Source: an uncultured Eubacteriales bacterium (GTDB taxonomy: Bacteria; Bacillota; Clostridia; Oscillospirales; Oscillospiraceae). From it: a stretch of DNA of 6,199 nucleotides. The notes below the pieces were generated by a model that searched no databases, had not been told where the DNA came from, and saw only the letters and a program-made list of their open reading frames with translations. Both the position numbers and the translations under genes were made by a program. Location: the NCBI GenBank assembly GCA_958427375.1, contig CAUABY010000129.1, positions 1 through 6,199 on the forward strand. The letters run 5' to 3'. The first letter of the stretch is position 1, and each line of letters opens with the position of its first letter. This document shows, piece by piece, positions 1 through 4,598 of this stretch.

Positions 1-55
1 TGGCAACCTGCGCACCGTTATCTGGCGCGCATGGGACGTCTGCATGAAGATATAA
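1..55 (+). CDS. Possible 3' end of a rightward gene (partial, uncertain)
   Basis: Reading from position 2, 17 codons run open from the left edge to a TAA at 53-55 and end in the residues WDVCMKI. Most third positions are G or C, as in the confident genes of this window. The other open rightward frame, which ends at 67-69, lacks that bias. I do not recognise a family from so short a tail. If real, this gene is convergent with the DUF1275 gene. A leftward ORF starting near position 44 is an alternative that cannot be excluded. Confidence 0.3.
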   Translation, partial: GNLRTVIWRAWDVCMKI

Positions 56-83
56 TCTCCACAAGTTAAAACAACATAGGGCA

Positions 84-117
84 ACTTAAAAGGCCGCTGT
101 CCAAAAGGGCAGCGGCC
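84..117 (-). terminator. Leftward intrinsic terminator of the DUF1275 gene
   Basis: An 11-bp stem (92-102 with 107-117, one G-T wobble) closes an AAAA loop on the plus strand. Read leftward, the hairpin is followed by TTTTAAGTT, which serves as the U-tract. No T-run follows it on the plus side. It lies about 90 bp beyond the stop codon of the leftward DUF1275 gene, so it most likely ends that transcript. The sequence AGCTTGTCA flanks it at 120-128 and recurs beside the hairpin at 3984-4012. Confidence 0.75.
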
Positions 118-207
118 TCAGCTTGTCATAGAATGCTGTAGAGTCTGACTTGAAGTAAAAGGGCGCGTCAAAAACATAGGCTTTTGATGACGGGCTCGAC
201 ATATAAT

Positions 208-849
208 TTATAAAAGAAAGATGCTTACTATCGCCAGCAACGCGCATGACAGCCATATGGTGCGCAGACCCAGCCAAGCGACAGCCAAGCTGCCAATCCC
301 GGCACCTAAAATGAACATGAGGATGACAAGAAAGTATAGGCTGGCTTTCCTGCGCTCCTGCCGGTTTCCTGTGCGCAAAAAGGCATACAGCGCATCTGTG
401 CCGCCACGCAGATTTCCTATGCACATGGTGCTTGCAAAGTTGAAGCTGTCTACCCGACGGAATGACTGCACCTGCATAGCGCAGGTGAAAGAGACAAGAA
501 CGTTGGCGAGCTGATCCATGGAATGGGGCAGAAAGCCCACTAAAAACAGCATCAGAACCTCCAGCATCAGCACCTGTCGCTGCCAGGACAGCTGCCCGTC
601 GGAGGGACGGTTGCGGATAAACTCCGCCGCAGCCACACCAAGCGCGAAAGCCAGCAGGGGAAAGAGGTAGCGCGCGGCCTGAAGCAGATTCCCGGAAAAT
701 AAGCCCTGACTGAGCAGAACGATGTTGCCGGTCTGGGCGTTGGCAAATACATGTCCGCGGCTAAAGTATGTGTAGGCATCCTGTAAGCCGCCGGAGAGCG
801 TGAGCAGCGCCACGGGGAGCAGCCGCTCCGCAGCAGGTGTGTTTTGCAT
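208..849 (-). CDS. DUF1275/YoaK-family integral membrane protein
   Basis: A 213-residue hydrophobic protein of the DUF1275 (YoaK-like) family, whose members are multi-pass inner-membrane proteins of unknown, probably transport-related, function. The family signature FANAQTGN is at residues 35-42. A related second copy, with T..GNLRGG at about 141-150, fits a two-fold internal repeat. Hydrophobic segments lie at about 8-24, 38-52, 60-77, 93-107, 114-128, 170-187 and 197-213. The loop around 161-169 is strongly basic (NRQERRK). The start chosen is the ATG at 849-847, because GGAAGG precedes it with 7 nt spacing; the open frame continues upstream to 1263 but crosses the promoter and yabP. The length is normal for the family and the gene looks intact. 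It is monocistronic, divergent from yabP and ended by the hairpin at 84-117. The substrate is unknown. Confidence 0.9.
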   Translation of the reverse strand: MQNTPAAERLLPVALLTLSGGLQDAYTYFSRGHVFANAQTGNIVLLSQGLFSGNLLQAARYLFPLLAFALGVAAAEFIRNRPSDGQLSWQRQVLMLEVLMLFLVGFLPHSMDQLANVLVSFTCAMQVQSFRRVDSFNFASTMCIGNLRGGTDALYAFLRTGNRQERRKASLYFLVILMFILGAGIGSLAVAWLGLRTIWLSCALLAIVSIFLL

Positions 850-886
850 ATCAATTCCTTCCAAATCACAATTGTACAGTGCCGCC

Positions 887-915
887 ATTATAAAGCAGCA
901 TGCGCCAAAAAGAAA
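887..915 (-). promoter_or_regulatory. Candidate sigma-A promoter of the DUF1275 gene
   Basis: On the minus strand there is a perfect TATAAT (892 to 887). At 17-bp spacing the -35 position reads TTTCTT (915 to 910), a poor match to TTGACA. Transcription would start near 880 and give a leader of about 30 nt. The strong -10 and weak -35, with a palindrome just upstream, resemble an activator-dependent promoter. A second, less supported -10-like TACAAT lies at 876-871. Confidence 0.55.
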
Positions 916-930
916 CTTGTTTAGACAAGT
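915..930. promoter_or_regulatory. 16-bp near-perfect palindrome, candidate operator
   Basis: ACTTGTTTAGACAAGT has two 8-base arms that match at 7 of 8 positions, the size expected for a dimeric winged-helix or HTH regulator. Its centre falls about 43 bp upstream of the start of transcription inferred for the DUF1275 gene and touches its weak -35 element. No regulator gene is present in the window, so the protein partner is unknown. Confidence 0.45.
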
Positions 931-984
931 CATGCCGCTTCGGGCGTGTACTCCGCACATATAAGCGTTTCGCGTATGCCAAAC

Positions 985-1016
985 GGTATAGAGCGCGCCG
1001 CCCGCGGCATATAAAT
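985..1016 (+). promoter_or_regulatory. Candidate sporulation (sigma-E-like) promoter of yabP
   Basis: CATATAAAT at 1008-1016 resembles the CATA-type -10 of mother-cell sigma-E promoters, and GGTATAG at 985-991 is a loose -35 match at about 16 bp. The B. subtilis yabP gene is under sporulation control, which motivates the search. The leader would be only about 15 nt, with the ribosome binding site almost at its 5' end, and the -35 is poor. A second CATATAAG at 958-965 is an alternative with no visible -35. Confidence 0.3.
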
Positions 1017-1036
1017 TGTACGGGAGGTGTTTCGAT

Positions 1037-1318
1037 ATGGCATATGAACAGGAAAAACCAGCCGCAAGACCGCACAGCCTGAGCTTGGAAAATCGCAGCA
1101 AGCTCAATCTCTCCGGGGTGGAGGATGTGTCCGGCTTTGATGAAAATACCGTAATTCTCACAACCACGCTCGGCGAACTCACAATCCGCGGTGAGAATCT
1201 ACACATTGAGCGCATTGATCTCGATATTGGCGAGTTGAGCGTACAAGGACAGGTCTGCGCCATGAGTTATGAAGAGCGTGTTGAGCCGCGCTCAATCTGG
1301 ACGCGGCTTTTCGGCTGA
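1037..1318 (+). CDS. yabP: Sporulation protein YabP
   Basis: A 93-residue protein of the YabP/YqfC family, close in size to B. subtilis YabP (about 100 residues). The family is needed for normal spore development, in cortex and coat assembly on the mother-cell side. The diagnostic core is visible: SLSLENRSKLNLSGVEDV at about 14-31, FDENTVILTTTLGELTIRGE at 34-53, then LHIERIDLDIGELSVQGQV at about 55-73, a run of short beta strands. There is no signal peptide or membrane segment. The start is the ATG at 1037, with GGGAGG at 1022-1027 and 9 nt spacing; an upstream in-frame TTG at 1016 has no such site. yabQ follows one base after the stop, which implies translational coupling. In B. subtilis rqcP (yabO) lies just upstream, but here the neighbour is the divergent DUF1275 gene. 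Confidence 0.92.
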   Translation: MAYEQEKPAARPHSLSLENRSKLNLSGVEDVSGFDENTVILTTTLGELTIRGENLHIERIDLDIGELSVQGQVCAMSYEERVEPRSIWTRLFG

Positions 1319-1319
1319 T

Positions 1320-1730
1320 ATGGAGATAGACGTATTGCAGCAGGCGCTGACGCTGCTGTCAGCGTTCCTGCTCGGCGCGTCGCTGGGCTTGGGTTATGAC
1401 CTGCTGCGGCCGCTGAGGCGCAGAAGCAGGGGAGTGCTCACCGCCCTGATTGACGTGGTTTTCGCGCTCGGCGCGGGGGTGCTCGCCTTCGTTTTCGCCA
1501 TGGGCGCGGCAAACGGCCGCCTCGGTGTGTGGGAGCTGACGTTCACACTCGCCGGGTTTTTGGTGTATCTTTATACGCTCAGCCGTCGTGTTTACCCTGT
1601 AATGGACGGCGGAATGAAAATAGTGTGCGTCTCGGCAAAGAAATTAAAAAAATTTTTTCAAAAAACCGCAGAAATGGCAAAATTTCTCTTCCAAAAAGTG
1701 AGAGAATGTTTTATTATTAAGAAGGAGTAG
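1320..1730 (+). CDS. yabQ: Spore cortex/coat protein YabQ
   Basis: A 136-residue membrane protein of the YabQ family, which in B. subtilis is needed for spore cortex formation. Three hydrophobic segments lie at about 8-26, 41-62 and 69-88. The motif GASLGLGYDLLRPLRRRSR at 19-37 matches the first-helix and basic-loop signature of the family. The tail from about residue 105 is very basic (KKLKKFF, KVRE, KKE) and encoded by AT-rich codons, unlike the GC-rich body. It is shorter than the B. subtilis protein but typical for clostridia. The start at 1320 follows the yabP stop (TGA, one base, ATG). No good ribosome binding site is seen there, so coupling is likely. An in-frame ATG at 1269, overlapping yabP, would add 17 residues that do not resemble the family. 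The stop codon overlaps the start of the next gene by one base. Confidence 0.87.
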   Translation: MEIDVLQQALTLLSAFLLGASLGLGYDLLRPLRRRSRGVLTALIDVVFALGAGVLAFVFAMGAANGRLGVWELTFTLAGFLVYLYTLSRRVYPVMDGGMKIVCVSAKKLKKFFQKTAEMAKFLFQKVRECFIIKKE

Positions 1731-2068
1731 TGTCGCTTGGCAAGAGTATGCATGCCCTTGTCAAGCGGTGCCGCGAGGCCATTATGCAGACTGCATCAAC
1801 TCTTATGCGCATCGTCGCAGTAGCCCTTTTGCTCTATGCTCTCTCCACATTCACAACCGCCGTGCGTGACGTGGATTTTGCTGAACAGACCATAGCCCAG
1901 CTTGAGCAGGATTATAACGCTGCCCTCCAGAAAAACGCGGAACTGGCGGAGAGTATGGAGCGCGCGCAGAGCGACGAGGGAATAGAAGCGCTTGTACGGG
2001 ATAGATTGGGTCTTGTAATGCCCGGAGAAAAGATATACTATTTTACAAAAGGAGATGGGGTCGGATAA
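1730..2068 (+). CDS. divIC: Septum formation initiator, DivIC/FtsB family
   Basis: A 112-residue bitopic cell-division protein. A short basic cytoplasmic N-terminus is followed by one membrane span at about 26-43 and an extracytoplasmic coiled coil at about 50-80 (LEQDYNAALQKNAELAESMER). The conserved C-terminal block ALVRDRLGLVMPGEKIYYF lies at 87-105 and is diagnostic of the DivIC/FtsB family. With FtsL and DivIB these proteins activate septal peptidoglycan synthesis by FtsW and FtsI. Its place between yabQ and yabR matches B. subtilis divIC. The GTG start at 1730 overlaps the yabQ TAG by one base. AAGGAG at 1722-1727 is only 2 nt away, which is short, and an ATG at 1748 is the alternative start with the site 20 nt away. 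Either start leaves the membrane span and coiled coil intact. Confidence 0.9.
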   Translation: MSLGKSMHALVKRCREAIMQTASTLMRIVAVALLLYALSTFTTAVRDVDFAEQTIAQLEQDYNAALQKNAELAESMERAQSDEGIEALVRDRLGLVMPGEKIYYFTKGDGVG

Positions 2069-2076
2069 ATCCGGCC
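2059..2076 (+). other. Small hairpin enclosing the divIC stop codon
   Basis: GGTCGGA (2059-2065) pairs with TCCGGCC (2070-2076), with one G-U wobble and a TAAA loop; most of the divIC stop codon lies in the loop. No T-run follows, so this is not a terminator. The yabR ribosome binding site (AGGGG at 2082-2086) begins 6 nt after the stem, so the hairpin could affect coupling between divIC and yabR. That role is inference. Confidence 0.35.
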
Positions 2077-2092
2077 TTAGCAGGGGTAATTA

Positions 2093-2596
2093 ATGGGACT
2101 TGAAGTAGGAGCAGTGCTGGAAGGCAAGGTTACCGGCATAACGAAGTTTGGGGCGTTTGTCGCCCTGCCGGAGAATAAAAGCGGACTTGTGCATATTTCT
2201 GAGGTGGCAAACAGCTACGTCAACGATGTGCATGACTATTTGGAAATCGGACAGACGGTGAAAGTGCGGGTGCTGAGCATCCGTGACGGAAAGATTAACC
2301 TCTCCATCAAACAGGCGGAGGCACCGCAGTCAGGCGGCCGCGAGCGGCAGAATGCACGGCCGCAGAATACGCGCCCGCAGAGTGCTGGGGCACAGAACGC
2401 CGGCGGCTATAATCAGCCCCGCGGCGGCAGAAATACTGCGCCTGCCCGTTCGTATGCGCCTGTGCCGGCCGCCAATGAGCCCAGCGCTGACAAGAGCTTT
2501 GAGGACAGGCTCAAGAAATTCATGCAGGAGTCGGACAGCAGAATTGCCGATAACCGCATTTATGCCGAGCATCGTTCCCGCAGCCGCCGCAAATAA
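2093..2596 (+). CDS. yabR: S1-domain RNA-binding protein YabR
   Basis: A 167-residue protein with one S1 RNA-binding domain at about 1-75. Typical S1 residues are visible: GAVLEGKVTGITKFGAFV at 6-23, GLVHISEVA at 31-39, and VKVRVLSIRDGKINLSIK at 56-73. A low-complexity linker at 76-133, rich in Q, N, R, G, P and A, follows. The conserved tail at 136-166 contains FEDRLKKFMQESDSR and ends in RSRSRRK. This three-part layout fits YabR/GSP13-type proteins, which associate with RNA or ribosomes. It is longer than B. subtilis YabR because of the linker. The start ATG at 2093 has AGGGG 6 nt upstream. It lies 24 bp after divIC, matching B. subtilis order, and is probably in the same transcript. Confidence 0.9.
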   Translation: MGLEVGAVLEGKVTGITKFGAFVALPENKSGLVHISEVANSYVNDVHDYLEIGQTVKVRVLSIRDGKINLSIKQAEAPQSGGRERQNARPQNTRPQSAGAQNAGGYNQPRGGRNTAPARSYAPVPAANEPSADKSFEDRLKKFMQESDSRIADNRIYAEHRSRSRRK

Positions 2597-2657
2597 CAGC
2601 TGTACGACGAGTTAAAAATATAAGAAAAAATATTTCCACAAAAGAAGGGAGAAACCA

Positions 2658-3965
2658 ATGGCAGATTATAAGAGTATGTACGCAAGCAAGCTCACCACCG
2701 CGGCTGAGGCCGCCTCGCGCGTGCAGTCCGGCTGGATAATTGGCGATGACGCAAGCGTCTCCGTGCCGCCCGTGCTTGTCTCCGCGATAGCGGAGCGCGC
2801 AAGACGCGGCGAAATTTCCGGTGTCAAGATAGACACACTTTTGGATGTGTACCCCTATGAGTTCTATGCGGATAACAGCCTTGACGGCAGGTTCAACGGC
2901 GTGTCGTGGTTCTCAAGCTCCGGCGCGAGAAAGGCCATCAACGGCGGCTGGGGTGACTTTATACCCAGCTACTACCGCGACATCCCCGGCAATATCGCAA
3001 GGCTCTATGACCACGATGTGTTCATAGCCGAGGTCTCGCCCATGGATAAGCACGGCTATTTCAGCCTTGGCACAGTCGGCTCGCTGAGCGAGGTCTCGGT
3101 GGAGAAGGCAAAGCGTGTTTTCGTTGTTGTCAATGACCAGCAGCCGCGCGCGGTGTGCGCAATGCAGCTGCACGTATCCCAGGTTGACGCGATAATTGAG
3201 GACAGCCACCCCCTGCCCGTAATGCCCCCCGCCGAGCTTGACGAGGTCAGCATCACGATAGGCAACCTCATTGCCGAGCAGATACCCGACGGCGCCTGCA
3301 TCCAGCTTGGCATCGGCGCGATTCCGGACGCTACCGGCATGGCGCTCAAATCCAAGCACGACCTTGGCATCCACACCGAGATGTTCACAGACTCAATGGT
3401 GGAGCTTTTGAGCTGCGGCGCTGTAAATAACAGCAAAAAGCAGATTCACCGCGGCAAGACCGTCACCACCTTTGCCTATGGCTCGCAGCGCATCTATGAT
3501 TATATCGACGACAACCCCGCGATTGAGATTCTGCCTGTCAACTATGTCAATGACCCGAACGTCATCTGCCAGAACGATAATATGATCTCCATTAACGCCG
3601 CGGTCGAGGTTGACCTCTGGGGTCAGGTCTGCGCGGAGTCAATCGGCACCAAGCATCTCTCCGGCACCGGCGGTCAGGTGGACTTTGTGCGCGGCGCATG
3701 CCAGTCTAAGGGCGGCAAGAGCTTCATTGCCTTCGCTTCCACCGCGAAAAACGGCACTGTCAGCAAGATTTGCCCCACCCTCACCCCCGGCGGCATCTGC
3801 ACCACCAGCAAGAACGATGTTGACTACATCGTCACCGAGTACGGCATTGCCAAGCTCCGCGGCCTGCCGCTGTCAAAGCGCGTGCAGCAGCTTATCAGCA
3901 TTGCCCACCCCAACTTCCGCGACGAGCTGAGCTTTGAAGCCAAAAAGCGCGGCATGATAATTTAA
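2658..3965 (+). CDS. Acyl-CoA:acetate/4-hydroxybutyrate CoA-transferase family enzyme
   Basis: A 435-residue enzyme of the acetyl-CoA hydrolase/transferase family (class I CoA-transferases such as butyryl-CoA:acetate and 4-hydroxybutyrate CoA-transferases). These move CoA between acyl-CoA and a carboxylate through a glutamyl-CoA thioester. The likely catalytic glutamate is Glu241 in GIHTEMFTD (237-245). Other landmarks are GIGAIPDA (218-225), the glycine-rich loop SGTGGQVDF (335-343), VTEYGIAKLRG (392-402) and AHPNFRDEL (416-424) near the C-terminus. It is full length and cytoplasmic. The start ATG has AAGGGAG 6 nt upstream. The 61-bp AT-rich gap after yabR shows neither a clear terminator nor a convincing promoter, so read-through from the yab cluster is possible. 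In a fermenting clostridium it would release butyrate or another short-chain acid from its CoA ester while consuming acetate, but the exact substrate cannot be read from the sequence. Confidence 0.92.
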   Translation: MADYKSMYASKLTTAAEAASRVQSGWIIGDDASVSVPPVLVSAIAERARRGEISGVKIDTLLDVYPYEFYADNSLDGRFNGVSWFSSSGARKAINGGWGDFIPSYYRDIPGNIARLYDHDVFIAEVSPMDKHGYFSLGTVGSLSEVSVEKAKRVFVVVNDQQPRAVCAMQLHVSQVDAIIEDSHPLPVMPPAELDEVSITIGNLIAEQIPDGACIQLGIGAIPDATGMALKSKHDLGIHTEMFTDSMVELLSCGAVNNSKKQIHRGKTVTTFAYGSQRIYDYIDDNPAIEILPVNYVNDPNVICQNDNMISINAAVEVDLWGQVCAESIGTKHLSGTGGQVDFVRGACQSKGGKSFIAFASTAKNGTVSKICPTLTPGGICTTSKNDVDYIVTEYGIAKLRGLPLSKRVQQLISIAHPNFRDELSFEAKKRGMII

Positions 3966-3974
3966 GACCAATAT

Positions 3975-4012
3975 AAAAAATCAGCCCCGCGCCGACATCT
4001 CCGGCGCGGGGC
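3975..4012 (-). terminator. Strong GC hairpin with a leftward T-tract
   Basis: A perfect 11-bp GC-rich stem (3984-3994 with 4002-4012) has a 7-base loop. The A6 run at 3975-3980 becomes a T6 tract when read leftward, so by form this is a leftward terminator. Rightward, the hairpin is followed by ATAAGCTTGTC with no T-run. It stands 18 bp after the CoA-transferase stop, where a rightward 3' end is expected, so it may still stabilise or help end that mRNA. No leftward gene is seen between here and upp. Confidence 0.6.
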
Positions 4013-4065
4013 ATAAGCTTGTCAAAAACTTCCCGGCTGAACCTTTTGAAGCCATAAGGCCGTAC

Positions 4066-4094
4066 TTGCGCCTTTTGCGCAATAGTGGTACAAT
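4066..4094 (+). promoter_or_regulatory. Extended -10 sigma-A promoter of rpiB
   Basis: The -10 TACAAT (4089-4094) is preceded by TGG, giving an extended -10 element. TTGCGC at 4066-4071 sits at 17-bp spacing as a weak -35. Transcription would start near 4101, giving a leader of about 50 nt. The spacer contains the palindrome TTGCGCAA (4075-4082), which may be chance. Confidence 0.65.
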
Positions 4095-4151
4095 ATAAAA
4101 TACGCCAATGTGCGGACTAATGTGTTTATAAAAATAGCGGAGGATAAAGAA

Positions 4152-4580
4152 ATGATTGCAATTGGCAGTGACCACGGCGGATTCAAGCTCAAGCAGAGGA
4201 TTATGGAGCATCTGAGCGCGCGCGGTCTTGAATATAAGGACCTCGGCACCTACAGTGCCGATAGCTGTGACTACCCGGTTTACGGCAAGGCCGTCGGCCA
4301 CGCCGTGGCAGACGGGGAGTGTGAGTGCGGCATCATCATCTGCGGCACCGGTATTGGCATCTCCATCACGGCCAATAAAATCCCCGGTGTGCGCGCGGCG
4401 CTCTGCACTGACTGCTTCATGGCTGAGGCCACCCGCCAGCATAACGACGCGAATATTCTCGCCCTCGGCGAGCGCGTTTTGGGCGAGGGGCTCGCGCTTA
4501 AGATAGTCGACACCTTCCTTGACACTCCCTTTTCCGAGGGGGAGCGCCACAAAAAGAGAATTGCCCAGATTGAGGGCTGA
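4152..4580 (+). CDS. rpiB: Ribose 5-phosphate isomerase B
   Basis: A 142-residue cytoplasmic enzyme of the RpiB/LacA/LacB family, of normal length. It interconverts ribulose 5-phosphate and ribose 5-phosphate in the non-oxidative pentose phosphate pathway. Visible landmarks are GSDHGG at 5-10, CDYP at 39-42, the active-site loop CGTGIGISI at 64-72 with the catalytic-base cysteine Cys64, RAALCTD at 81-87, RQHNDANIL at 95-103 (His97 and Asn98 in the sugar-phosphate site) and basic residues in ERHKKR at 131-136. The ATG at 4152 has GGAGG 8 nt upstream, which rules out the in-frame codon at 4110. It has its own promoter and is followed after 18 bp by the DUF4015 gene. The arrangement with Cys64 and RQHN favours RpiB over the galactose 6-phosphate isomerase subunits; allose 6-phosphate activity cannot be excluded. 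Confidence 0.94.
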   Translation: MIAIGSDHGGFKLKQRIMEHLSARGLEYKDLGTYSADSCDYPVYGKAVGHAVADGECECGIIICGTGIGISITANKIPGVRAALCTDCFMAEATRQHNDANILALGERVLGEGLALKIVDTFLDTPFSEGERHKKRIAQIEG

Positions 4581-4584
4581 TATT

Positions 4585-4590
4585 GAGAGG
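4585..4590 (+). promoter_or_regulatory. Ribosome binding site that decides the DUF4015 gene start
   Basis: GAGAGG is 8 nt before the TTG at 4599 but only 2 nt before the in-frame TTG at 4593. The spacing favours 4599, so the protein would begin M-AKNQEFY. There is no ATG nearby. Confidence 0.6.
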
Positions 4591-4598
4591 TTTTGACC

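Noticed and set aside
1..44. Possible leftward gene start at position 44 with a GGAG upstream
   Set aside because: Only 14 codons are visible and the spacing is long. The rightward reading has better codon bias, so it is not listed separately.
86..424. Leftward open frame of 112 codons overlapping the end of the DUF1275 gene
   Set aside because: It runs through the terminator hairpin at 92-117 and overlaps the real gene in another frame. I considered a frameshifted tail, but the 213-residue protein already ends as the family does.
850..1263. N-terminal extension of the DUF1275 frame up to position 1263
   Set aside because: It would overlap yabP and the divergent promoter region. The ATG at 849 has a good ribosome binding site and gives the normal family length.
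2611..2640. Possible promoter in the AT-rich gap before the CoA-transferase gene
   Set aside because: A TATAAG at 2619-2624 is present, but no -35-like sequence is seen at 16-18 bp and no extended -10, so it is not listed as a feature.
2913..3436. Leftward open frames inside the CoA-transferase gene
   Set aside because: They are antisense shadows of a clear full-length enzyme gene, with no start signals or family resemblance.
4075..4082. TTGCGCAA palindrome in the spacer of the rpiB promoter as an operator
   Set aside because: Eight bases is too short to separate from chance in this sequence, and it overlaps a nearby TTGCGC repeat.
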